NCBI GenBank assembly: GCA_001579985.1
Contig: LRSR01014165.1
Span: 1-23,606 of the forward strand
Source of the DNA: Hypsibius dujardini
Taxonomy: Eukaryota > Tardigrada > Eutardigrada > Parachela > Hypsibiidae
Direction of reading: 5' to 3'
Length of the DNA: 23,606 nt
The notes below the pieces were generated by a model. The model saw only the letters and a list, made by a program, of their open reading frames with translations. It searched no databases and was not told where the DNA came from. Positions 1 through 10,200 of the stretch are shown piece after piece. A program made the translations under genes and the position numbers. The first letter of the stretch is position 1. Every line of letters starts with the position of its first letter.

Positions 1-342
1 AATGGAGTTAAAACAATGCCGTGTACATGTAGGTATACAAATAAGAGTAGAGTACACGTGGTCAAAACGAACAAAGGCGTAGCTAATAGTTAAGGCAACT
101 GGATATCATTGAGCCCCAAGAAACAGCTCAAACAGAAATAAAGGACTACGGTCTGAATTTGAATTTAAACTGCACTGACGACAAAGGCTGGGCTGCACAA
201 ACCTTGGATTGTAAAGAAGGGGTCTTGGGGTGCTGTCAAGAGGGAAAAGAGGAGCTACACATAACCTTGCAATACCGCACGTTGACGTCATTCGTAAAAT
301 GCCCCTCAGAAACTTGTCATTTTTATCTGCTTTTCTGGCTAG

Positions 343-434
343 GTCGTTACATATTCTTTGTTGTGATGCTGGAATCAAACGCTCCGGAAGTCATCAACGC
401 GTTGTCGCAGTTGTTTGACTATTACCTGTACACG
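343..434 (+). CDS. Exon-like segment, possibly syndetin (VPS50)-like
   Basis: A 92-nt segment follows an AG acceptor (ttttctggctag) and ends at a GTAAAG donor. It reads about 30 residues in one frame: a hydrophobic start (RYIFFVVMLES) and an acidic/aromatic end (LSQLFDYYLYT). The end reminds me of the C-terminal region of syndetin, a subunit of the EARP endosomal recycling complex, but this is from memory and cannot be verified here. I found no matching upstream or downstream exon in the first 2 kb, so it is either one exon of a gene whose other exons lie to the left, a relic, or chance. If the donor is not used, the frame runs on to a stop at 474-476. Confidence 0.3.
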
Positions 435-670
435 GTAAAGTTTTTTCCCCTTCCGTTTCCAACACAGAGTAAATGACAGAGTAAATTTTACCGCCTCATT
501 TTGGCACAATAATTGTATTTTTTACATTGTACCTAATAATAATAACAATAATATAGTACTTATATTTAAAAATGGAACCTTGAGTTATTCTGAATTCAAG
601 GGTCAAAGATCGCAACAAATCAGGACGAACTGACCGCTCCCTTTCCGGAGTACTTGAGTACCGTATGCTC

Positions 671-712
<42 letters not shown>

Positions 713-1526
713 ATGTCTGTCTGTCTGTAAGTCATTCTATCTGTCTCCCTGTGTGTCTCCGTATCTGTCTGTCTGCCCGCTTGTTTGACTGTCTGTCTGT
801 CTGTCTATCTCTCTAGACCTCAGAGTGTCTGGATGTCTCTCTGTCTGTCTATCAATCTACCCAACGGTTGACAAGGCTGCCGGCTGTTGTGCTGTTCGTT
901 TGAAGAGGAATCACCGACGTTTTTCTGTCCCCTAATTTACAGACCGGAAATGCAGTTACGAATGTCAACGAGTCATCCGTAGAACAACCCGCATGGTCTC
1001 TTTGATAGTTAATGCCTTCGTTATTCTGGTTCTTTTGTACGTGTGAATCTCGGGCTGCCTCTGTCTGCCACTTCTCCAAGTACCGACCTGCAGAGCTACC
1101 TGATCGAATGTGCTGTACCACGTGGTCTGTTTGCCTGCTCTGCTGTCTGATCATATGTTTGACTGTCTGATTCTGCGTCGGCCTGTGTCTGATTTTATGT
1201 CTGTGTCTGTGTCCACATCCATGTCCCTATTCATGCCTGTTTTCCGTCTGTGTTTCTCCTAGGTGCAAGAATTGCGTGCACTTGTTTAGAAAACTGCCTA
1301 TTACAGACACGCCCTATACGCATTTGCAGTACATCGGGACGCGACGAAGTATATTAACAACATCAACGCCTCAACGTTTTAGTGCGTCTCTTCTTGTCCG
1401 ATTGTTCCGATTATCCGACTAACGAGCGAAATACAGATCGCTCTAAAAAATCGCTCCAGCTTTTTCGAAAATCGCTCAAAAATCGGATCAATGAGTGAAT
1501 GAGAAACGCGGCGCTCATTCCGCTCA
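435..1526. other. Non-coding stretch with degraded CTGT microsatellite
   Basis: About 1.1 kb without a gene that I can support. It is AT-rich at 490-560 and holds a tetranucleotide array from 671 that decays into CTGT/CTAT/CTCT-like sequence to about 860. A second, sparser patch of the same motif lies near 1150-1260. One segment after a polypyrimidine-AG (about 924-987) stays open for 20 codons before a stop, but it resembles no family. The last 100 nt are the 3' side of the minus-strand micropeptide gene. Confidence 0.6.
671..856. repeat. (CTGT)n microsatellite
   Basis: Uninterrupted GTCT/CTGT tetranucleotides run from 671 to about 728. Beyond that the array is interrupted by substitutions (GTATGT, CTCCCTGTGTG) but still dominated by the same unit up to about 856. 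The same motif forms a second array in a TRPC intron at 16593-16799. Confidence 0.9.
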
Positions 1527-1637
1527 TCAGCGTACCAGCTTGCCGTAGACCAGCTCACAGACCTCCCATGCCTGAATCCCGTCGGCCACCAGAAGGATCA
1601 CGACCACGGGGAGAAAGAAAAATATTTCGGAATTCAT
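1527..1637 (-). CDS. Secreted micropeptide, paralogue A
   Basis: A 36-codon ORF with an ATG in the context gctaccATG. The product has a classic signal peptide: Met-Asn-Ser, a hydrophobic core (FFFLPVVVILLVA) and a small-residue end (DGIQA). Cleavage after IQA would release a 13-residue peptide, WEVCELVYGKLVR. A divergent paralogue at 2403-2516 shares the start (MNS), the cleavage region (QA) and the entire core WEVCELVYGKL; over those 11 codons the five nucleotide differences are all synonymous. UTR sequence is partly conserved too. The peptide has one cysteine, so an intermolecular disulphide is possible. Function unknown; I recognise no family. A donor-like GTACGC follows the CTG codon, so a spliced longer product is not excluded. 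Confidence 0.72.
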   Translation of the reverse strand: MNSEIFFFLPVVVILLVADGIQAWEVCELVYGKLVR

Positions 1638-1719
1638 GGTAGCAGTGAGCTTTGTAAAAAATGCTGGAAAACGCTAGTGCTCTGTCAAATGAAGTGTTCC
1701 TTGTGCGAAAGGTTTAGCC

Positions 1720-1740
1720 TATATACGTTATATATATATA
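1720..1740 (-). promoter_or_regulatory. TATA-rich tract upstream of micropeptide A
   Basis: Alternating TA sequence on both strands, centred roughly 93 nt before the minus-strand ATG at 1637. It could serve as a TATA box. The position is plausible, but simple TA repeats are also common by chance. Confidence 0.35.
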
Positions 1741-2066
1741 CCTAGTTGCAAAGTATAATTTTTCCACTTTAACATATTGCCTTCAAATTATACGCATATA
1801 CATGCGTTCAAATGGAATATACTGCGTTTAAACTGTTCAGGCGGTATGGGTAAAACAATTGCATTGGTCTTACAAACTACGTTTTCGTTTGTTATAAACA
1901 GCGTTGTTGTAGTCCTTAGAGGTTCTGTGCGCTTGTACTGTAACAAGTAATAATTATGCCTATGGTAGACAGCTAGATAATGTTGCCGCATTTTGATGTG
2001 CTAACACCGAAGAATACAGACCTGTTTTACGACGGGATTTGTACTCTAAAAACAAAGAAGAAATTC

Positions 2067-2257
2067 GATCAGCGCAAAAATGCCTTTCGACTCGAAACGG
2101 AATATCTGACCTAACAAACAAACAAAAAATATCTCATCAGGCCAAATTGATCAGCGCAAAAATGCCTTTCGACTCGAAACGGATTTGAAATATTCCTGTT
2201 TCAAGACGGAATATCTGGCCTAACAAACAAACAAAAAATATCTCGCCAGGCCAAATG
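2067..2257. repeat. Imperfect tandem duplication
   Basis: Two modules are each present twice. Module a (gatcagcgcaaaaatgcc..., about 35 nt) starts at 2067 and 2149. Module b (about 45 nt containing ctaacaaacaaacaaaaaat) starts near 2097 and 2206. The second copy carries an extra stretch of about 25 nt between a and b. It lies within the region between the two micropeptide genes. Confidence 0.85.
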
Positions 2258-2402
2258 CGATTTTTCCCCATTCCGTCTGACCAATTTGAGCGCGGTATTA
2301 AAGCGGATAGGGACAGGGTTTACTGTACCCTGTAGGTGTACATAAGCTGAAACTAGCGCACAAGAAAGAATTTTCCGTATTTCTTCAAAGCTGACTTTCA
2401 CC

Positions 2403-2516
2403 ATGAATTCCGCCTTTGTTTTCCTTGTCTGCCTGTCTGTGATCATGCTGATGGCCGACGACGCTCAGGCATGGGAAGTGTGCGAGCTGGTCTACGGGAA
2501 ACTGCAGCGCTGGTGA
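2403..2516 (+). CDS. Secreted micropeptide, paralogue B
   Basis: A 37-codon ORF with ATG in the context tttcaccATG. Signal peptide: MNS, a hydrophobic core (FVFLVCLSVIMLM) and ADDAQA, with likely cleavage after AQA. The predicted mature peptide is WEVCELVYGKLQRW. It is the divergent partner of the gene at 1527-1637: the signal peptides differ at many residues while the first 11 mature residues are identical and differ only at third codon positions. That is the pattern expected of a real, selected peptide. The stop overlaps a good donor (CTG|GTGAGC), so a longer spliced product is an alternative; the equivalent site in paralogue A is ATGAGC and cannot splice, which favours the short peptide. 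Function unknown. Confidence 0.72.
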   Translation: MNSAFVFLVCLSVIMLMADDAQAWEVCELVYGKLQRW

Positions 2517-3179
2517 GCGTGTGAGGGAAAACGCCGCTTTTTCATGCTCGTGCATCAACGCTCACTGATCTTTTGAGTGGTCAACGCTCACTGATCTTTT
2601 GAGTGGTCAAAGCTCACTGATCTTTTGAGTGGTCAACGCTGAGCAAGAGCAAATTTTTTAAGCGGCCTATTTTTCGCTCTTAGTTTCGGAATGACCTGAC
2701 TTCCAATTTGACTGAAGTATAGCAGCAGTGAAATGTTCCATGTCTGTGTTCCATGTCTGTGTGCATGATTATAAAAACATGAATGTTTGACAGTACTTGC
2801 TAACTCACATAAACTACGGTACATGATCAAAAGTCACTAGATCTTGGAGAATTTCTGAAGTCATGTGCTTCGACGGATCGTATGGCTTGGTAACTCCATC
2901 CCCGAGAGGATGTCTCTCGTCACGTCCTGACACTAAACATTCACTCACTCTCATGACCAAAATTTCAGCCCGATCGGTCAAAACTGACGGTGAGCTGAAA
3001 AGTCGACCGGCCTCGTTTTATTTGTATACTTTGTGACATCAAACGGTAAAAGCCTGAACAAAAAAATAAAAATATTTGTGCATTGCAAGGCGGACATGGA
3101 TTAATCACCCTAACGCTTTATGGTCGAGATAGTTTTCTAGAATGCTCTGCAAGTAGCTACAGAAATGCTTCTGTAGTTA
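2517..3179. other. Non-coding stretch with a 26-bp tandem repeat
   Basis: Contains the 3' side of micropeptide B, including a segment related to the 3' side of paralogue A (CCGC, TTTCTCAT/TTTTTCAT, then TGATC), followed by the 26-bp repeat at 2555-2640. A short duplication of ttccatgtctgtg lies near 2737-2762. I see no gene or RNA signature in the rest. Confidence 0.55.
2555..2640. repeat. 26-bp tandem repeat, about 3.3 copies
   Basis: The unit tcaacgctcactgatctttt plus gagtgg starts at 2555, 2581 and 2607 and is cut off at 2640. The copies are nearly identical (one g-to-a change in the third), so the expansion is recent. It sits about 40 nt after the stop codon of micropeptide B. Confidence 0.93.
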
Positions 3180-3495
3180 CAGAAATAGGAGGAATGACAA
3201 GATCGGCCGGTGCAAACTATGAATGGCAGTGCCGTGTGATTCCAGCGGTAAGGGGTTCTGTCCCGGTCCATGATAATTGGCCATTTCACGGAGGAGACGC
3301 TGGAATAGCAGATTGCGGATGAGGAGCTCGGTGGACTTCTGATAGCGAGGACGCGGCGATGCCTGGGCGATATTTGTACTTCCGTCTCGTTCCCTCGCAG
3401 ACCCGCTTGCGCGCCTCCCTCGCAGCAACATGCTTCACCGCCCGAGCATTTTTGCCACCGATTGCCTTTCTAGCAAACTGCTTTGCGCGAACCAT
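3180..3495 (-). pseudogene. Processed-type histone H3 pseudogene
   Basis: From an ATG at 3495 the minus strand reads an H3-like N-terminal tail: VRAKQFARKAIGGK against the family's ARTKQTARKSTGGK, then a diverged middle and KYRPG. There the frame breaks: the stretch between PG and RYQKS is 25 nt instead of the expected 36, an 11-nt deletion. The next frame continues with RYQKSTELLIRNLLFQRLLRE, the histone-fold start, and decays after about 25 more codons (TAIHSLH against H3 AAIGALQ). No intron is seen, as in replication-dependent histone genes. The many replacements in the otherwise nearly invariant tail plus the frameshift argue for a dead copy. Confidence 0.85.
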
Positions 3496-4272
3496 CCTGC
3501 AAAGGCTTGATAAACTTACACTTACTTCCGGGTTCGCTGCGAAGCGTAGAATTTTGACGGAAGGGAAATGGACTCTCACACTGCGGAGAGCTTACCCATT
3601 GACAGAATGAATAGTCAGGGCAGAACCATGGGGTGCATTCGAAAAATGGTGGACATGCGAATCAGAAGGGAATCGAGGTGTCGAAGATTAAGTTGACTGC
3701 TGGAAAACGAACAAACAGGAAGTGTGACTTCGCGCGTCTGATCCGCCCAAGGCAAGTCACAAACAAACGCCCGATCGGCTAGAACAGTCCTTCCTCCCGT
3801 CCATCCCAGACACACTGATCATCACGGGCCATGGACGCCCTAAAGTCTCTCAATAAGAACCTCAACTCAAAAATTATCGCGATTTCATAGTTCCGTTTTT
3901 CCCTTTCCTCAATCGACGTCGTACGAACTTTTACTCGCTGCTAAATACGATCCAGCCCGGGCGTTCACATGCAATCGTGATTCATCTACCAAGTGCTAGA
4001 TTAAGCACTACCAATCAGAAAACAGGCAAATCTCTAACATCTCCTCCAAAAGCCCAAGAGACTCGTACAAAGCACATATACTCGTACGGTAATAAGAAAC
4101 GAGGGATCTGCTAAAACTGCCCATCGTGTTAGATCAAAAACAAAACCGGCAACAAATTTCTTCCACGTAGCATGAGGTTACCGGAAAGTACAGACAAAAA
4201 AAGCTACGCGAGGGCCAATAACTTAGAAAACCAGGAAATCATACAGCTGCCGAAGCATCCATCGCGCGAAAT
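3496..4272. other. Intergenic, no supported gene
   Basis: About 780 nt between the H3 pseudogene and the end of the leucyl-tRNA synthetase. I looked on the minus strand for a further synthetase exon (the C-terminal extension found in human LARS1) and found none. No AATAAA is visible on the minus strand just after the synthetase stop; the polyadenylation signal must be a variant or lie further away. No tRNA, repeat array or mobile element was recognised. Confidence 0.5.
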
Positions 4273-7200
4273 TCACACCGAACCACCGCGATACACAATC
4301 CGCGATTCACCAGGGCACAATTCCTCCCTCAACTTGGCATCATCCGATTCACTCGAGTATCGCACATCCAGTCCCTCCAACTCCAACGTGCTCTTCAGGT
4401 AGGTCAAGTTCTCCACCAGCACTTCGCGCTCATTAAAGTCCAACTCGGATTTCAAGGCTTTCACGCCCTCTCGTTCGTAGTTGGTCTTGACCATATGCAC
4501 AAACGGCATCACCTTCTTCATATGCTTCGTCACCTCCGCATCCTGCTTCAGATCATTCAAAATATCCTTGTTGTCTGGGAGGACGTCGCCCTTGGCCAGA
4601 TAGCCTTGGATAGTTTTGAGGACGACCGTCTGCCAGGCGGGATACGACTGAGCTACCCAAATGATGGCATGCGTCGGCTTGGCCGGACCAACAGTTTTGC
4701 CTTTCGCGGGCTGGAGATACGACTTGAGCTTCAGCCGGTACTCGTGGAGCGAGTGGACGAGATATTCAGTGGCCTGTACCAGCTTGTGGTCGATCGGGCC
4801 GGCTACGGGAAACTTTGCGCTCATGAGGCTTTCCTTGTGGCCGAGAAGAGTCTTCCAAATGTGCTCACAAATGTGTGGGCAAATTGGCGCCAGGAGCAAC
4901 GTTTGGACTTCGAAAAACCTGAAAACAGACATAAAAGCGGTTTTAGTGTCTCGTCTCATCAAGACTCATTAAGTACCCCAAATCATTCTATTAGTACCAC
5001 GGTTTTCGTACTAACTCAAAGCATCAACTAGCATCAAACAGTAACTACCACTTCGTATCAACTATTAATTATTAATTAGTGAAAACATGTACCTGTCCAT
5101 CAAGCCACGATGCAAGCCGTCGGCGCCGCAAAACTCTCGATACCGGCTCAAACACAGCTGCAGCTCAAAGAAGCCAGACTTCAATGCATCCTTATACATC
5201 ATCTTCTCGTAGCTCGCCTCCGTCAACTGAATCTTCGCGTTGATATCATTTTCAAAGGCCCGATCGTTGAACGTCAACTCGGTCCGGTCCACCAGCAACA
5301 CCTCGCCCTTCACCTTGACATCCTTGACGTAATCCAACCAGGCGTACAGGCGGAGAACACCGGCGTCCGCCGTACTGACCGCAAAGTTGGCGTCATCCAG
5401 TCCGTCCCCAGCGTCGGCCAAGGCCAATCGCATCCCGTCCGCAGAGTACAGCTGCACCGCGTCTTCCAAGGTGAGAAAGTTCCCAGTAGATTTGGACATT
5501 TTCTCCGAGTTCAAGAGGCTGTGGCCGTTGACGCGGACGCTATTGGGCCACTTGGTGTGGTCGTCCGGCCACATGGCGACGTGATTATAGAGGAAGAAGC
5601 TAAGGTGATTGGGGACGAGATCCTTCCCGGTCACTCGCAGATCAACCGCGTACCAGTAGTTGAATTCGTTCTTCAGCGTTCTGAGGGTGGCTTCAAGAAT
5701 GCCAGAATCCTTGGGATACGGGGCGTCTGCGAGGAAGATGTAGTCCCATACTTCCGGAGTCATCTGCTCAGCTCTACGATTGAAAGCTCGTGTCCTGACA
5801 AGTTGTGACTTGTGAGTAACTCACAATGAAAACAAAAATGCGTACCTAATTCCTGCCGGTCCAGTTTCACTTCCGTCGAAGGGTTTCATCAACAGATGTG
5901 ATACCGTGTAGAAGGCCATGTAGATGGTGGAATCGGAGAGGGACTCAATGAGATACTTCTCATCCCATGGCAATCGAGTTCCTAGACAAAAAAATCCACT
6001 TTTGACCTGCGCCGAATGTCCGATAAACTTGCGAATTACGAATGCCATCTCGGATCCTGCTTACCAAGGCCGAATGACCGTGAGCAGGCATACTCATGGA
6101 GCCAATCAATAGCGGCCAGGAAGTTCTTTCGTGTATCGTCGGAATACGTGTTAAGCTCAGCCAAACTCTGGCGGACCTGATTCTTCCACTCTTCATTCCC
6201 ATAATCCAAATACCTGCAATCCACAAAACCCAGTTTAAAGAGGTCGAACTCGTTCTACTCCAAACGTGCCGTTTTACCATTGGTCACAGAGGGCCACGAC
6301 GCATTCATCACCAGACCGGGAAATCACCTCCTTCTCCGGCTCCATATAGACCACGGCCTCACCCGATTTGACAAGTTCCTGTTGAATCACCTTCTTCACA
6401 TCCTGCACCTTCTTGCCGGTGTGGGGACCGACGATGATGGTCTAAAAAGAAAATCACAAATAATCGTTTTAGCTGCGTTCAGTTCGCGCCCAACTAGAAT
6501 CATCTAGGAGTTGATTGCTGTAGTGAATCGACTGCCTAAGTGAGAATCTGGCATCTGCACATATCGCATCGCATCCGACTGATAAGCAACATATCCTTGT
6601 CCAGTTGTCCCAGCGAACCCGTAAGTAAACTTACGCCTTCGTAGAAGCCTTTGAGGTAGACCCGCTCCTTCGCTTCCGCCAACTTCTCGCGATCATTCTG
6701 GCTCACCACTTTCAGCTGCTCGCACGCAGTGACGGCTGACAAGTTACCATATCCGGGAACATCGATAATGGGGATCGGGTCAAACGGCAACACCATGTCA
6801 TCGGTGATTCCATATTTAGCACGGAAGGGCTGAAAAGGGAACACGTTGTAATGTAGGGAGGCACAGGTGCTTTTCTACCCATTGCACGGAATAGAATAGT
6901 GTTTTAAGCAACCACATTAATTTTGCACGCACTACCAAGTATCCAACTTCATGTCGAAGAGAGAACCCGTTGTACGTGCCACCCGAGGAGAGAAAATAGT
7001 ATCATCCCCCAAAATTACCTGCTTATTCTTGAGATCACGAAGGGCAGCGAAATCATCAGGCGAATCAGATGGTACACTGGTCACAATGCCGGTTCCTGTT
7101 GATGGTGCGAAGAACATCGTTTTTCGAGTCTGACACTATTCCAGGCACGAAGGTGAATGAAGCTATCCATACCCTTGTCGCCACGGATGTTCAACATTGG

Positions 7201-10200
7201 CAGGGCGAAAATGTGAGGATATGACGAAAGCGGAGCCTTCAATTTTGCCCCCAACAGATCCTAAAAGGAACATTTCAATGGACTGTACGCTCCCGATCTC
7301 AAGGGTCGATTATGCCCCACCCCCGCTGATTCACAACAAGCTTGAGCGGATCCAGTATTACTGTAATCCGCTGTGCATAGTGCACATTCATTCCATAGCA
7401 ATTACGGTCGCGAAGCCCGACAAAAATCAAATCCCCGTATTTACCTGTCCCGTAAGCGGTTTTCCATCTGACTTCAGCTCCACTTTGACGAACTTGCCAA
7501 ACTCTGCTGTCATGTCCTGGTAGGCCATATTACGCGCGGCGCGCTCCGTGGAGATGAAGACTTCACCGTTCTTGTGTTCTGTGGCAATGTACGTCATTTC
7601 CGGCTGCACCCAGCAGTTGGTCTGACCGTACATCGTCTCCGGCCGCATCGTGGCGGCGACTAAGAAGACTTTCCTTCCCAGAGCATTCCTGGATTACAAC
7701 AAAGCAAAAACGTGCCACATGCAGTCACCTTGTAATAACACGTCCACCAGGGGGCGTAACGGGCACGTACTGCAAAGCCGCCGGAAACGGTTCGAGGATC
7801 TGCATCTTGATTAGGGTGTACTCTTGAGGTCCAACAGCCTGGAATTTCAAACAAGAACTGGTACACAATAAAAATGGAAACCCGAGAAAAAATCCACAAC
7901 TTCATTTTCGATAAGGAGCCGTGTGTGCGGTAACGATAGTTTGATAAAGTACTTTGAGACTAAATAAAACTTCAAAGTCACCTCCAATTTTGCACGCACT
8001 ACCAAGTAACCAACTTCATGGAAGGAAGAGAGAACCCGTTGCACGTGCTACACACGTGGCAAAAACCTTGCGCTAACCGAATTAAGCGCTTAAACTCGGG
8101 GGCTGTGTACAACAGCCATCCAACGAGTGTAATGGCTTTACTCGGTTAGCGCAAGGTTTTTGCCACGTGCTACTTGGTTAACACATTTCAAGATTCCAGG
8201 GGACAATTCATACCTCGCCAGCGCTTCGATCATGGTCCATGCAGGGTTGTTGGTCCAACGGGGAATAGATTGTGTACCTGGAAGACAATCAGACAATCAG
8301 CCTAACAAGCCGGAGAAAAGGGCAGAACAACACAGGACAACAAACTCTGCTAGTGGACCAACAAATTCTGCTAGTGGACTAACAAATTCTGCTAGTGGAC
8401 CAACAAACTCTGCTAGTGGACCAACAAATTCTGCTAGTGGACCAACAAACTCTGCTAGTGGACCAACAAATTCTGCTAGTGGACTAACAAATTCTGCTAG
8501 TGGACCAACAAATTCTGCTAGTGGACTAACAAATTTTGCTAGTGGACTAACAAATTCTGCTAGTGGACCAACAAATTCTGCTAGTGGACCAACAAATTCT
8601 GCTAGTGGACCAACAAATTCTGCTAGTGGACTAACAAATTTTGCTAGTGGACTCGTACCGTTTGCCGAACATGATTTTACCACGCTCTTTGAGCCGTAGG
8701 AACTGCCATCGGATGAAGGAGTCGTAGTACGGGTTCACGTCGGTGGTAATGAAGGAGCGTCTCCAATCGATCTAAAGTGAACAAGCACTCGTTAATAACA
8801 TGCTAAGTAGATACTACACACTTGACAAAACCCTTGCGCTAACCGAGTTTAGTCATTTAACTCGGCATGTATATGAAGCTATACATTGCACGAGCTATAT
8901 GGCTTAACTCGGTTAGCCCAACGTTTTTGCCACATGTTCAGTATCCTTCTTGGCAGAATCTGCGCAGCGCGTTCAATACACATCAATAAGAAAATGGATT
9001 CTCACTTTTGCTCCCATGCTCTTCAAATCTTGCACAGCCAAAGGTGGAAAGTACCCCAACCAGTGATGAGGGTCAGCAAAACTGGCGATTTCCGTATCAG
9101 TCAATCCGAGCTGTTGCATTATCTGCCACTGGTACTTGGCCGATCCAGCCTTTGCTTTAGCCTTGCTCTATAGGCGTGATGACATCACATCGTGATTAGC
9201 TCGATGACTGATACTCAAATGAGAATAGTCTCAAAGACGCATTGCATCACCCTAAACTAACCTTATTTCCTTTGGCCTTGTCCACGATAACATCTCCATG
9301 TCCTGAGTCGTCTGGCTTGGTGGGTGTATTCTCCTGGTTGCCGTCGTCTGTCGGAAAGACCGGCGGATTTCCGAACAGCTCCATTTCTCGTTTCAGTTTA
9401 TCCGCACAAGCCTGGAGAAACATACAAATGTTGCAGACGTGTAAACCAGACATCGTTTCTCCTGAGAAATGCCCGATGTATATAAATGTACTGCCAATCA
9501 ATCAACTGAGCACCCGAAGATGATTGGTTTATCTGGCCACCTAGAGGATTTCTACAAATCTCCACCTTTCAATGGTTTCTTGACCGATTTAATTCCATAT
9601 TTTCACCAAGATTTTTTACCAATTTTTGAATTCAAAACAGCATCACTGAAAGTCTGCAAGACATGGAGCGAAATCGGCAGTTACACACGTGGCAAAAACC
9701 TTGCGCTAACCGAGTTAAGCCATTACAGTCGATCGATGCATGGCTATTGGACGATTCCGAGTTAAAGTGCTTAATTCGGTCAGCGCAAGGTTTTTGCCAC
9801 GTGTGTAGTTGTTTTGCGTATACCTTGATAGGCATCCCGGTGCAGTGAAATCCGAACGGATACAAACATCGTTTCCCTTTCATCCGCTGATATCCCACTG
9901 CGAACTAATTTCCAAAAAAGGATATAAACTCGAAGAGCTCTGAAAAACTGAAGAATGCAAGGACTTTGCGCCATGCACGCACCTCCGCTTTGGCCAGAGT
10001 GAACGTATGGCCCAAGTGAAGACGTCCATTCATGTAGGGATAGGGAAAAGTCACCAGATACTTGGATTTGGTCCTGCAAAAATAGTGCGAATTAACCTCC
10101 CGTCCAGACCGGAACTGAAAGGCACGCACTTTTCATCAAACTCCGCCGGTGCGTCCTCCTCGAAGACCCGATTCTCACGCCATTCCGCCTGAATATCCTT

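Larger units (their letters stand above)
1638..2402. promoter_or_regulatory. Shared upstream region of the divergent micropeptide pair
   Basis: 765 nt separate the two micropeptide start codons, which point away from each other. On the minus-gene side there is an alternating TATA tract at 1720-1740, about 85-100 nt from the ATG. On the plus-gene side TATTAAA at 2296-2302 lies about 105 nt from the ATG. The sequences just before both ATGs are alike: actagcg, a TTTTCC stretch, then caaagct(c/g)act and accATG. The middle holds a tandem duplication (separate entry). No other ORF here has support. Confidence 0.5.

Noticed and set aside
924-987. Possible terminal exon after a polypyrimidine-AG
   Set aside because: Only 20 open codons of unremarkable composition, no family resemblance, no compatible upstream exon.
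3359-3610. 83-codon plus-strand ORF
   Set aside because: It is antisense to the histone H3 pseudogene and has no similarity of its own.
1-4272. tRNA or other structured RNA genes
   Set aside because: I looked for T-loop (GTTCGA) and box-A-like sequences by eye and found no cloverleaf; a covariance-model scan would be decisive.
5110-5808. Long open frame on the plus strand (232 codons)
   Set aside because: It is the antisense of the largest LARS exon, whose minus-strand reading carries KMSKS and full family similarity; the plus reading resembles nothing.
7729-7770. 14-residue insert in the LARS editing domain
   Set aside because: The shorter donor gives the family length; the longer form would leave a 40-nt intron, below every other intron here. 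Kept as a possible splice variant only.
8160-8699. Repeat-protein-like ORFs on both strands (TNSASGP-type and PLAEFVG-type)
   Set aside because: They are translations of the 21-bp minisatellite in a LARS intron and carry no independent coding evidence.
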